Part shown: positions 44,084 through 52,066 of the stretch, piece after piece
Numbering within the stretch: position 1 is the first letter of the stretch
How the letters are laid out: each line of letters starts with the position of its first letter
From: Kutzneria sp044547355
Lineage (GTDB): Bacteria; Actinomycetota; Actinomycetes; Mycobacteriales; Pseudonocardiaceae
NCBI RefSeq assembly: GCF_044547355.1
Contig: NZ_JBIUAG010000007.1
Span: 333,119-397,118, forward strand
DNA length: 64,000 nucleotides
Reading direction: 5' to 3'
Notes under the pieces: model-generated
Database searches by the model: none
Told to the model about the DNA's origin: nothing
Seen by the model: only the letters and a program-made list of their open reading frames with translations
Made by a program: the position numbers and the translations under genes

Positions 44084-44768
44084 AGGCCACGGCGTCGCCG
44101 ACGTAGCGGTCGTCGGACCACTCCAGCATCACGCCGTTGGGGTCGGCGGTGCGTCGGCGTTCGCGCAGCAGCGGCGCCCGGGGCCGGACGGCCAGCAGCC
44201 GGGCGTCCTCGGCGGTGGCGGCCACGGCGTCGATCTGGTGCTCGGCGTCGGCGAAGATCACGCCGAGGTCCTCCAGCCGCTCGGTGATCGACACGACGTC
44301 CAGGTCCATGCCGGCGACCATGGCCCCGACCGGCTCCCGGTAGGCGGTGCGCTCGATCATCACCGGCCGGCCGGACAGGGAGCGGACCCGGGTCAGGTGG
44401 TAGACCCGGCTGCCCAGCGGCACCTCCAGCTGCCCGCACTCCTGCTCGCTGGCCGCCCGCAGCTCCAGCCGCTCCACCCGGCCGGCCGGCTTCTCGCCGA
44501 TGGCCCGGGCCCAGCGGGAGAAGCTGACCAGCTCGTTGAACGTCTGCAACCGCGGCCCGCCGAGCACGATGCGCCGCGCGCCCTGCCGGGACGAGATCAC
44601 GCCGTCGGCGGCCAGCGCGGCGAAGGCCTGCCGGATCGTGCCGCGGGAGGCGCCGTAGCGGGCGGCCAGCTCCGATTCGGACGGAAGTCGGGCTCCCGCC
44701 TGGTATGCCCCGGAGACGATGGCTGCCTTGATGTCCTCGGCCACTCGGCGGTAGAGCGTGGTCCCCAT
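44025..44768 (-). CDS. GntR-family regulator with UTRA domain (HutC subfamily)
   Basis: A 247-residue protein from ATG 44768 (a GTG at 44777 and further upstream codons are in frame). Winged helix: LYRRVAEDIKAAIVSGAYQAGARLPSESELAARYGASRGTIRQAFAALAADGVI. The UTRA effector domain follows (LGSRVYHLTRVRSLSGRPVMIERTAYREP...LEWSDDRYVGDAVAFTVRN). It is divergent from the ABC importer; in related loci such regulators respond to the imported phosphonate or sugar. Its likely operator is the palindrome at 44858-44873. TACGGT 7 bases before the ATG suggests a leaderless transcript. Confidence 0.88.
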   Translation of the reverse strand: MGTTLYRRVAEDIKAAIVSGAYQAGARLPSESELAARYGASRGTIRQAFAALAADGVISSRQGARRIVLGGPRLQTFNELVSFSRWARAIGEKPAGRVERLELRAASEQECGQLEVPLGSRVYHLTRVRSLSGRPVMIERTAYREPVGAMVAGMDLDVVSITERLEDLGVIFADAEHQIDAVAATAEDARLLAVRPRAPLLRERRRTADPNGVMLEWSDDRYVGDAVAFTVRNSASTKSLSRLPSPR

Positions 44769-44857
44769 GCCCTGCACCGTAACCCGCAACCGGTCGGTCA
44801 CCCGCGGTGAGGGCAACCCGACATCCACCGTTCACCTTCCTGTCCAAGCATGTTCCG

Positions 44858-44873
44858 ACTTATCTAGCCAAGT
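44858..44873. promoter_or_regulatory. HutC/DasR-type GntR operator
   Basis: ACTTATCTAGCCAAGT is a near-palindrome around CTAG and matches the DasR-type consensus ACTGGTCTAGACCAGT at 12 of 16 positions. It lies between the divergent GntR gene and the importer operon. Confidence 0.65.
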
Positions 44874-44930
44874 GGTCAGTTCGGTGAACAAGTCTGCCGC
44901 CAGTCCTTCCCGTACTCCCTGGGAGTCCCC

Positions 44931-46067
44931 GTGAACAGAAGCCGTACCGCCCTCGCGGCCGGTCTGCTGGCGATCGTCGCGCTGGCCGCCACCGCATGCG
45001 GCTCCTCGTCGAACGCGAGCAGTGGCGCCACCAGCAAGGCCGCCACCGCCAAGACCGCCGCCGACCTGGGCGGCATGGACGCCCTGGTGGCCGCGGCCAA
45101 GGCCGAGGGCACGCTGAACGTGATCACGCTGCCGCGCACCTGGGCCGGTTACGGCGACCTGATGGACAACTTCACCATGAAGTACGGCATCAAGATCACC
45201 GACGCCAACCCGGACGGCAGCAGCCAGGACGAGATCAACGCGGTCAAGCAGCTCAAGGGCCAGGACCGCGCGCCCGACGTGCTCGACCTGGGCTCCTCGT
45301 TCGCGCTCTCGGCCGCCGGCGCCAACCTGCTGGCCCCGTACCAGGTCGCGTCGTGGAAGGACATCCCGGACTCGCAGAAGGACGCGCAGGGCCGCTGGTA
45401 CAACGACTACGGCGGCTACATCTCGATCGGCTACGACGCCAAGCAGATCACCACCCCGCCGACCTCCTTCGCCGACCTGGCCAAGCCCGAGTACAAGGGC
45501 AAGGTGGCGCTCAACGGCGACCCGACCAAGGCCGGCGCGGCCTTCGCCGGCGTGTTCGCCGCGTCGCTGGCCAAGGGCGGCAACGCCGACGACATCCAGC
45601 CGGGCATCGACTTCTTCGGCCAGCTCAAGAAGTCCGGCAACTTCATCCCGGTCGGCGCCACCCAGGCCACCATCCAGTCCGGCCAGACGCCGATCACCAT
45701 CGACTGGGACTACCTCCAGGTGTCGGCGGCCAACACCCTGAAGGGCAAGGTGGACTGGAAGGTCGCCGTGCCCAAGGACGGCCTGTACGCCAACTACTAC
45801 AACCAGGCCATCAGCGCCACCGCCCCGCACCCGGCCGCGGCCCGGCTGTGGGAGGAGTACCTGTACTCGGCCGAGGGCCAGAACGGGTTCCTGAAGGGCT
45901 GGGCCCGTCCGGTCGAGCTGGCCGCCATGCAGTCGGCCGGCACCGTGGACAAGACCCTGTTGGACGCGCTGCCCCAGGTCAGCGGCGACTCGCCGTTCCC
46001 GACCGAGGCGCAGCTGGACGCGGCCAAGAAGGTCATCGCCGACAACTGGGCGAAGACCGTTGGCTGA
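44931..46067 (+). CDS. ABC transporter solute-binding lipoprotein (AEP/Fe3+ type)
   Basis: A 378-residue lipoprotein from GTG 44931 with GGGAG 5 bases ahead. Signal peptide ends in lipobox TAC (Cys23), then a Ser/Ala/Thr linker and a type 2 periplasmic-binding fold. Readable segments are GTLNVITLPRTWAGYGDLMDNFTMKYGIKI, PDVLDLGSSFALSA, YNDYGGYISIGYDAKQITTPPTSFADLAKPEYKGKVAL and ITIDWDYLQV. This is the PhnS/AfuA/PotD-like class used for 2-aminoethylphosphonate, iron or polyamines. GntR-UTRA context and two permeases favour an organic-phosphonate-like ligand. Ligand not proven. Confidence 0.85.
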   Translation: MNRSRTALAAGLLAIVALAATACGSSSNASSGATSKAATAKTAADLGGMDALVAAAKAEGTLNVITLPRTWAGYGDLMDNFTMKYGIKITDANPDGSSQDEINAVKQLKGQDRAPDVLDLGSSFALSAAGANLLAPYQVASWKDIPDSQKDAQGRWYNDYGGYISIGYDAKQITTPPTSFADLAKPEYKGKVALNGDPTKAGAAFAGVFAASLAKGGNADDIQPGIDFFGQLKKSGNFIPVGATQATIQSGQTPITIDWDYLQVSAANTLKGKVDWKVAVPKDGLYANYYNQAISATAPHPAAARLWEEYLYSAEGQNGFLKGWARPVELAAMQSAGTVDKTLLDALPQVSGDSPFPTEAQLDAAKKVIADNWAKTVG

Positions 46068-46920
46068 CCAGGCCTTCCGGAACCGGCGGCGGCTCGATCT
46101 GCTCGGGCTGCTGCCGTTTCTGGCCTATGTGGCGGTTTTCCTGGGCGTGCCGACGGTGTCCGTGGTCGTCGGCGCGTTCCAGGACGACGGCGGCGGCTGG
46201 ACGCTGAGCAACATCGGCGCCGCCGTCGGCGACCCGTATCTGCACGCTTTTGTGGTCAGCACGGAGATCTCCGCGCTGACGGCGGTGATCGGCGCGGTCG
46301 TCGGGCTGGCCATCGCCTTCGCGGTGAGCGCCTCCCCGCCCGGCGGCGTGCTGCGCCAGGTGGTGTCCACGGCTTCCGGCGTGCTGGCCTATTTCGCCGG
46401 CGTGCCGCTGGCCTTCGCCTTCATCGCGGCCATCGGCAGCCAGGGTCTGGTGACCAAGTGGCTGGGCGCGCTGGGGCTGGACATCACCGGCTTCAGCCTG
46501 TTCGGCTTCGCCGGGATCACGCTGGTGTACCTGTACTTCCAGATCCCGCTGATGGTGCTGGTGATCTTCCCGGCGCTGGAGGGTCTGCGTCCGCAGTGGC
46601 AGGAGGCGGCCAGCAACCTGGGCGCGAGCCGCTGGCAGTACTGGCGGCTGGTCGGCGGCCCGCTGCTGCTGCCGCCGTTCCTGGGCGCGCTGATGTTGTT
46701 GTTCGCCAACGCTTTCGCCGCGTACGCGACGGCGGCCGCGCTGACCAACGGCATCATTGCCCTGGTGCCGATCCAGATCGCCGCGGTGATGTCCGGCAAC
46801 GTGGCCGTGGGCCAGGAGAATCTCGGCAACGCGCTGGGGCTGGGCATGATCCTCATCGTCGGCCTGGCGCTGGCCGGCTACGCCTGGATGCAGCGCCGGA
46901 CGTCGAGGTGGTTGCGATGA
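46060..46920 (+). CDS. ABC transporter permease 1
   Basis: A 286-residue inner-membrane protein starting at TTG 46060, overlapping the binding-protein stop by 8 bases. About six membrane helices; the BPD_transp_1 coupling loop reads EGLRPQWQEAASNLGASRWQYWRLVGGPLLLPP (the EAA...G motif). Pairs with permease 2 to form the channel of the importer. Confidence 0.87.
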   Translation: MADQAFRNRRRLDLLGLLPFLAYVAVFLGVPTVSVVVGAFQDDGGGWTLSNIGAAVGDPYLHAFVVSTEISALTAVIGAVVGLAIAFAVSASPPGGVLRQVVSTASGVLAYFAGVPLAFAFIAAIGSQGLVTKWLGALGLDITGFSLFGFAGITLVYLYFQIPLMVLVIFPALEGLRPQWQEAASNLGASRWQYWRLVGGPLLLPPFLGALMLLFANAFAAYATAAALTNGIIALVPIQIAAVMSGNVAVGQENLGNALGLGMILIVGLALAGYAWMQRRTSRWLR

Positions 46921-47744
46921 CCGCGGTTGCCGATCTGACCGTCGCCACCCAGGGTCCCCGCCGCAAGCTCGGCCGGGGACGCGTTGTCGCGTGGCTGGTG
47001 CTGATCCTGGCCGCGCTGTACTTTCTCGTGCCGATCGCCGCGTCGGTGGAGTTCAGCCTGCGGGGCGTGCACGACACCCACGACCTGTCGACGTGGGAGA
47101 ACCTGTTCGGGCAGCCCGGTTTCCTGGACAACCTGATCACCTCCCTCGAGCTGGCCGCCGGGACCGTGGTGATCACGCTGGTGCTGATGGTGCCCACCAC
47201 CGCGTGGGTCCACCTGCGACTGCCCAAGCTCCGCCGGCTGATCGAGGCGATCTGCGTGCTGCCGCTGGTGATCCCCGCGGTGGTGCTGGCCAACGGCGTG
47301 CTGGTGGCCTTCCGCGGCGGCCCGAGCTGGATCACCGGCACTCCGGTGATCCTGGCGCTGGAGTACGTGGTGCTGGCGCTGCCGTTCACCTATCGCACGC
47401 TCGACGCCGGCCTGTCGGCGATTCCGCTGACCACGCTGGTGGAAGCCGGCCGCAATCTCGGCGCGAGCTGGCTGACCGTGCTGCTGCGGGTGGTGGTGCC
47501 CAACCTGCGCACCGCCATCCTCAACGCCTCCATCCTGAGCGCGGCGATGGTGCTGGGCGAGTTCACCATCGCCAACCTGCTGCTGATGAACACCCTGCCG
47601 GTCTGGACGGTCCAGGCCGGGCAGCAGGACGGCGAGGTCGCCACCGCGGCCTCGATGCTGATCCTGATCGTCACCTGGGCGTTGCTGCTGCTGATGTCCG
47701 TGTTCGGGCAGCGCGGCGCCCGCCGCACCGGGAGGTCCCGATGA
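46917..47744 (+). CDS. ABC transporter permease 2
   Basis: A 275-residue inner-membrane protein, ATGA overlap with permease 1. Six helices, with the EAA loop as TLVEAGRNLGASWLTVLLRVVVPNLRTAILNA and LGEFTIANLLLMNTLPVWTVQ, resembling the PhnV/PotC-type second permease. Coupled to the ATPase by another ATGA overlap. Confidence 0.87.
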   Translation: MTAVADLTVATQGPRRKLGRGRVVAWLVLILAALYFLVPIAASVEFSLRGVHDTHDLSTWENLFGQPGFLDNLITSLELAAGTVVITLVLMVPTTAWVHLRLPKLRRLIEAICVLPLVIPAVVLANGVLVAFRGGPSWITGTPVILALEYVVLALPFTYRTLDAGLSAIPLTTLVEAGRNLGASWLTVLLRVVVPNLRTAILNASILSAAMVLGEFTIANLLLMNTLPVWTVQAGQQDGEVATAASMLILIVTWALLLLMSVFGQRGARRTGRSR

Positions 47745-48814
47745 CCGCCACCATCGATCCCAGCACCGAGGCCAAGCCGGGCAGTCCGGTCCGGCTGGCC
47801 GGCCTGCGCCGCGGCTACGGCCAGGTGCTCGCGCTGGACGGGCTGGACCTGGACATCGCGCCCGGCGAGCTGGTCAGCCTGCTCGGCCCGTCCGGCTGCG
47901 GCAAGACCACCGCGCTGCGCATCGTGGCCGGGCTGGAGCACAGCGACGCCGGCGCGGTTCTGGTGGACGGCAAGGACATCAGCAAGGTGCCGGCCAACAA
48001 GCGGGACATGGCCATGGTGTTCCAGTCCTACAGCCTGTTCCCCAACCTGACCGCCGGCGAGAACGTCGCGTTCGGCCTCCGCCTGCGTGGCGTTTCCCCG
48101 GCGCAGCGCCGCAAGCGCGCCGGCGAGCTGCTGGAACTCGTCGGCCTCAACCAGCATTTCGACCGCTACGCCACCGAGATGTCCGGCGGCCAGCAGCAAC
48201 GGGTGGCGCTGGCCCGGGCCCTGGCCATCGAGCCCAAGGTGCTGCTGCTGGACGAGCCACTGTCCGCTTTGGACGCAAAGGTCCGGGTGCAGCTGCGCGA
48301 CGAGATCCGTGGCCTGCAACAACGTCTGGGCATCACCACCCTGTTCGTCACGCACGACCAGGAGGAGGCCCTGAGCATGTCCGACCGGGTCGCCGTGATG
48401 AACGCCGGCCGGTTGGAGCAGTGCGCCTCCCCCGACGAGGTCTACACCCGTCCCGCCACCCCGTTCGTGGCCGCCTTCGTCGGCGCCATGAACCGCATCG
48501 CCGCCATCGCCTCCGGCGCCGAGGTCGAGGTCCTCGGCCAGCGCCTGGCCGTCACCCAGCCGCCCGAGGTCCCCGCCGGCGCCAGGGTCACCGCCCTGGT
48601 GCGCCCCGAGTCCGTGCTGCTCACACCGGCCACCGCCGGCACGGTCCGAGTGGCCCGCAGCAGCTTCCGCGGCCCCGTCACCCGCGTCACCGTGGAACTG
48701 GCCGACGGCTCCGAGATCGACAGCGACCTCCCCAGCTCCGCCGCCGTCGACCTGCGCCCCGGCGCCCTCGCCGACATCCGCTTCACCCCCGAGCCGGTGA
48801 TGGTCATCCAGTAG
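47741..48814 (+). CDS. ABC transporter ATP-binding protein
   Basis: A 357-residue nucleotide-binding subunit: Walker A GPSGCGKTT (49-57), Q-loop FQSYSLFP (Q95), signature MSGGQQQRVALARAL (147-161), Walker B LLLDEP (168-173) and H-loop VTHDQEEALSMSD. The C-terminal 110 residues form a TOBE domain (ALVRPESVLL), as in the PotA/FbpC/PhnT class. Completes a SBP-TMD-TMD-NBD operon with GGGAGG-type ribosome sites and overlaps throughout. Confidence 0.92.
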   Translation: MTATIDPSTEAKPGSPVRLAGLRRGYGQVLALDGLDLDIAPGELVSLLGPSGCGKTTALRIVAGLEHSDAGAVLVDGKDISKVPANKRDMAMVFQSYSLFPNLTAGENVAFGLRLRGVSPAQRRKRAGELLELVGLNQHFDRYATEMSGGQQQRVALARALAIEPKVLLLDEPLSALDAKVRVQLRDEIRGLQQRLGITTLFVTHDQEEALSMSDRVAVMNAGRLEQCASPDEVYTRPATPFVAAFVGAMNRIAAIASGAEVEVLGQRLAVTQPPEVPAGARVTALVRPESVLLTPATAGTVRVARSSFRGPVTRVTVELADGSEIDSDLPSSAAVDLRPGALADIRFTPEPVMVIQ

Positions 48815-48850
48815 CGAACACGGTTGCCACGGCACCCCGTTCACGCCAGC

Positions 48851-49522
48851 GTGGACGGGGTGAAGGCCGTATATGACGAGATAGCCGACTGGTACGAGCA
48901 GATTTTCGAGCCCCAGATTTTCACGTCATTGCCTGGTTTGTCCCGGCAGCTCGTCGACCTGCTCGGCAAGGGCACCGGGGTGTGCCTGGAGGTCGGGTGC
49001 GGCACGGGGGCGCACGCGGCGGCGGTGAAGGCGCTGGGGTGGACGCCGATCGGGGTGGACCTGTCGACCGGGATGTTGGGCTACGCGATGGATCGGCTGC
49101 CGGTGCTGCGGGCCGACGCCGAGCATCTGCCGTTCCCGAGCGATTCGCTGCCGGCGGTGGTGTCGGTGATGGCGCACACCGACATGCCGGGGTATCCGAC
49201 TGTGCTCAGGGAGGTGCGCCGGGTGCTGCGGCCGGGCGGGATCTTCGTGCACATCGGGGTGCATCCGTGTTTCTGCGGGCACTTCGCGGACCGGTCGGAT
49301 CCGGACAACATCGTGATCGGCGCGGGCTACGGCGACGGGAGCTGGACGAAGAAGTCGTGGACGGATCGGGGGGTGCGCAACCGGGTGGGGGCGGCGCACT
49401 GGCCGATGTCCAAGCTGCTCAACGCCTTCACGGACGTCGGCTTCACGCTGGAGCGGTTCGGCGAGGGCGACGAGGCGACGCCGGTGACGTTCTCGGTGCG
49501 GGCCCGCAAACAGGGCGCGTGA
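48851..49522 (+). CDS. Class I SAM-dependent methyltransferase (Methyltransf_11 type)
   Basis: About 223 residues if started at GTG 48851 (TTG 48824 is an alternative; no ribosome site decides). Motifs: VYDEIADWYEQIF, VCLEVGCGTGAHAAAVKALGWTPIGVDLSTGML (SAM binding), ADAEHLPFPSDSLPAVVSVMAHTDM and EVRRVLRPGGIFVHIG. The close resemblance is to small-molecule C/O/N-methyltransferases. It follows the ABC operon by 36 bases and may be co-transcribed; methylation of the imported compound is conceivable. Confidence 0.8.
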   Translation: MDGVKAVYDEIADWYEQIFEPQIFTSLPGLSRQLVDLLGKGTGVCLEVGCGTGAHAAAVKALGWTPIGVDLSTGMLGYAMDRLPVLRADAEHLPFPSDSLPAVVSVMAHTDMPGYPTVLREVRRVLRPGGIFVHIGVHPCFCGHFADRSDPDNIVIGAGYGDGSWTKKSWTDRGVRNRVGAAHWPMSKLLNAFTDVGFTLERFGEGDEATPVTFSVRARKQGA

Positions 49523-49527
49523 TCACG

Positions 49528-49533
49528 TAGCTT
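49528..49533 (+). promoter_or_regulatory. -10 element for leaderless SDR gene
   Basis: TAGCTT ends 6 bases before ATG 49540, following the upstream TGA by 6 bases. Confidence 0.45.
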
Positions 49534-49539
49534 GGTGGG

Positions 49540-50361
49540 ATGGATCTCAGGGGCCAGGTCGCCGTGGTCACCGGCGCGAGTCGTGGTGTGGGCAAGGGAA
49601 TCGCCGTCGAGTTGGGGGCGGCCGGCGCCACGGTGTACGTGGTGGCACGCGGCGCCGAGCCGCTGGCCGAGACCGCGGCGGCGGTGACCGCGGCCGGCGG
49701 CGTCGGCATCGCGGCACCGGCGGACATCCTCGACGACGGGCAGACGGCGGCGCTGTTCGACCGGGTCTCCGACGAGCAGGGCAAGATCGACATCCTGGTC
49801 AACAGCGCCTTCTGCTCGCCCGACCTGGCCGGCTGGCTGGCGCGCCCGTTCTGGGAGCTGCCGATCGACAGCTGGGACCGGGTGATCGGCCTCGGCACCC
49901 GGGCGGCCTACGTGACGGCGGTGCACGCGGTGCCGCTGCTGCCGGCCGGCGGCCTGATCGTCACCGTGTCGTCCCCGGGCCAGCAGGTGCCGAACGTGGC
50001 CTACGCCGTCGGCAAGACGGCCACCGACCGGCTGGCCGCGGAGATGGCCACGCAGCTCAAACTCCGCGGTGTGGCGGTGTTCTCGCTCTGGCCGGGGCTG
50101 GTGCGCACCGAGTTCCTGCTCGCCGCCGCCCGCACCACCGACGACGGCCGCCAGGTGCTGGACTTCCCGGACGGCCGGGCGCTCGACGTGAACATGGCCG
50201 AGACGCCGCGGTTCATCGGACGCGCGGTGGTCGGCCTGGCCACAGATCCGGTGCGGCTGGAGCGGACCGGCGGCGTCGAGACCACTGCCGCCCTGTCGCA
50301 GCGCTACGGCTTCACCGACGTCGACGGCACCCGGCCGCCCACCTCCTACGAGGTCGGTTAG
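49540..50361 (+). CDS. SDR family oxidoreductase (DHRS1-like)
   Basis: A 273-residue SDR: TGASRGVG cofactor motif, DILDDGQTAALFDRV, NSAFCSP in the NNAG position, VTVSSPG with the Ser, and YAVGK with Tyr/Lys. C-terminal GGVETTAALSQRYGFTDVDG and the ARPFWELPIDSWDRVIGLGTRAAYV segment resemble DHRS1-type enzymes. The Cys-Ser replacement of NNAG is unusual but seen in that group. It ends facing the minus-strand SDR pair. Substrate unknown, perhaps steroid. Confidence 0.8.
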   Translation: MDLRGQVAVVTGASRGVGKGIAVELGAAGATVYVVARGAEPLAETAAAVTAAGGVGIAAPADILDDGQTAALFDRVSDEQGKIDILVNSAFCSPDLAGWLARPFWELPIDSWDRVIGLGTRAAYVTAVHAVPLLPAGGLIVTVSSPGQQVPNVAYAVGKTATDRLAAEMATQLKLRGVAVFSLWPGLVRTEFLLAAARTTDDGRQVLDFPDGRALDVNMAETPRFIGRAVVGLATDPVRLERTGGVETTAALSQRYGFTDVDGTRPPTSYEVG

Positions 50362-50406
50362 GCAGCGTCCATCAGCACGACGTCCGGTGTGGTGCGCGGT
50401 CGAGCA

Positions 50407-51252
50407 TCACGCCCCGTAGACCGGCTCCGGCGGCGCGGCCTTGTCCAGCAGGGCCCGCACCGCCGGCCCGACCTCGTCCACGGGCCAGCGCTCTTCGCGC
50501 TCCACGGTCGGCCCACGCCGCCAGCCGTCGGCCAGGCAGATGCGGCCGCCGTCGACCTCGAAGACCCGTCCGCTGACGTCGCCGGCGTCCTCGCTGCCGA
50601 GCCAGACCACCAGCGGCGACACGTTTTCCGGGGCCATGGCGTCGAATCCGGTCTCGGGGGCGGCCATCTGGGCGGCGAAGGTGTCGGCGGTCATCCGGGT
50701 GCGGGCCGCCGGGGCGATGGCGTTGACGGTCACGCCGTAGCGGGCGAGTTCCGACGCGGCAACAAAGGTCAGGCCCAGGATGCCGGCCTTCGCGGCGGAG
50801 TAGTTGCCCTGCCCGACGCTGCCCAGCAGGCCCGCGCCCGAGGTCGTGTTGATCACCCGGGCCGCCGTCGGCGTGCCGGCCTTGTGCCGGGCCCGCCAGT
50901 GCGCGGCGGCGTGCCGCAGCGGGGCGAAGTGCCCCTTCAGGTGCACGCGGACGACGTCGTCCCACTCGGACTCGCTGAGGTTGACCAGCATCCGGTCCCG
51001 GACGAAGCCGGCGTTGTTGACCAGAACATCCAGCCGCCCGAAGGAATCCAGCGCGGTGTCGATCAGCCGGGCCGCGCCGTCCCAGTCGGCGACGTCGTCG
51101 CGGTTGACCACACCGCCCACCTCGGCGGCGACCTCCTCGGCGGCGTCGTCGAGATCGTTGACGACCACGCAGTAGCCGGCGGCGGCGAAGGCGAGCGCGT
51201 GGGCCCGGCCGATGCCGCGCCCAGCGCCGGTGACGATCACGACCCTGCTCAT
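50407..51252 (-). CDS. SDR family oxidoreductase (Rv3548c-like)
   Basis: A 281-residue SDR from ATG 51252 (GGGAG upstream; ATGA overlap with the preceding stop). TGAGRGIGRAHALAFA, NNAGFVRDRMLVNLSESEWDDVVRVHLKGHFAPLRHAAAHWRA, INTTSGAG with Ser, YSAAK, and a C-terminal extension after GGR (LADGWRRGPTVEREERW...). The layout matches 17-beta-HSD/MFE-2-like hydroxyacyl-CoA dehydrogenases such as Mtb Rv3548c, at the same location next to Rv3549c, echA20 and ipdABC. Probably a hydroxyacyl-CoA dehydrogenase in ring C/D or side-chain breakdown. Confidence 0.85.
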   Translation of the reverse strand: MSRVVIVTGAGRGIGRAHALAFAAAGYCVVVNDLDDAAEEVAAEVGGVVNRDDVADWDGAARLIDTALDSFGRLDVLVNNAGFVRDRMLVNLSESEWDDVVRVHLKGHFAPLRHAAAHWRARHKAGTPTAARVINTTSGAGLLGSVGQGNYSAAKAGILGLTFVAASELARYGVTVNAIAPAARTRMTADTFAAQMAAPETGFDAMAPENVSPLVVWLGSEDAGDVSGRVFEVDGGRICLADGWRRGPTVEREERWPVDEVGPAVRALLDKAAPPEPVYGA

Positions 51253-51998
51253 CGATCTCCCAGGTCCGATTGAGACTGCACGGTGAGGAAAGCCGGCCAC
51301 TCGCCGCCGCCGTGCACGAGCAGCGTGGCGCCGGAGACGTAGGAAGCCAGCGGGGAAGCCAGGAACAGGGCGCAGTTGCCGACGTCCTCGGGCTCGGCCA
51401 GCCGCCCCAGCGGCACGGTTTTCGCCACGGCGGCGAGGTCGGGGAAGTGCACGTCGGACAGCTCGGTGCGCACCGGCCCGACGGCCAGCGCGTTGACCCG
51501 GACCTTGGGGGCCCATTCCACGGCCAGGCTGCCGGTGAGGCTGTCCAGGCCGGCCTTGGCCGCGCCGTAGCCGGCCGTGCCGGGCGAGGGCCGCCGGCCG
51601 CTGACACTGCCGACCATGACGATCACGCCGCCGTCCGGCTGGGCCTGCATGACCCGGTTGGCCGCCTGCGAGACCAGCAGCGGCGCCAACAGGTTCAGCT
51701 CGACGATCTTGGCGTGGAACCGGGGCGAGGCCTCGGCGGCGGCCGCGTGCGGGGCCCCGCCGGCGTTGTTGACCACGACGTCCAGCCGGCCGTAGGCATC
51801 GACGATGCCGTCGACCAAGGCCCCGACCTGCTCGGGTTCCCGCACGTCACAGGGCCGGAAGTCGGGGTCGCCGGGCTCGGGCGGCCGGCGGGCGCAGGTG
51901 ATCACGGTCGCGCCGGCGGCGCGGAACACCCGGGCGATGCCGGCCCCCACGCCTCGGGTGCCGCCGGTCACCAGCACCACTTTCCCGGTCAGTTCCAT
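51249..51998 (-). CDS. SDR family oxidoreductase (Rv3549c-like)
   Basis: A 249-residue SDR. ATG 51998 has GGAAG 5 bases upstream; a TTG at 52010 is possible. TGGTRGVGAGIARVF, CDVREPEQV, NNAGGAPH, VMVGSVSG with Ser, YGAAK. First gene of the minus-strand pair and coupled to the next by ATGA. The position corresponds to Mtb Rv3549c, a KstR2-regulon gene in the HIP (ring C/D) pathway. Divergent from echA20 across a shared promoter region with a candidate KstR2-type site. Confidence 0.85.
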   Translation of the reverse strand: MELTGKVVLVTGGTRGVGAGIARVFRAAGATVITCARRPPEPGDPDFRPCDVREPEQVGALVDGIVDAYGRLDVVVNNAGGAPHAAAAEASPRFHAKIVELNLLAPLLVSQAANRVMQAQPDGGVIVMVGSVSGRRPSPGTAGYGAAKAGLDSLTGSLAVEWAPKVRVNALAVGPVRTELSDVHFPDLAAVAKTVPLGRLAEPEDVGNCALFLASPLASYVSGATLLVHGGGEWPAFLTVQSQSDLGDR

Positions 51999-52033
51999 GG
52001 GCACTTCCAAGGTCAGCCGATGCCTGTTACCGT

Positions 52034-52051
52034 ACCAAGCAACCGCTAGGT
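52034..52051. promoter_or_regulatory. Candidate TetR-type (KstR2-like) operator
   Basis: ACCAAGC-AACC-GCTAGGT is an imperfect palindrome (6 of 7 arm bases complementary) between the divergent SDR pair and echA20. The position equals that of KstR2 sites in Mtb, whose consensus contains CAAG-N2-CTTG, but spacing differs. No KstR-type AAC-N2-GTT core is present. Confidence 0.45.
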
Positions 52052-52066
52052 TGGGAAGGAGTGCCG

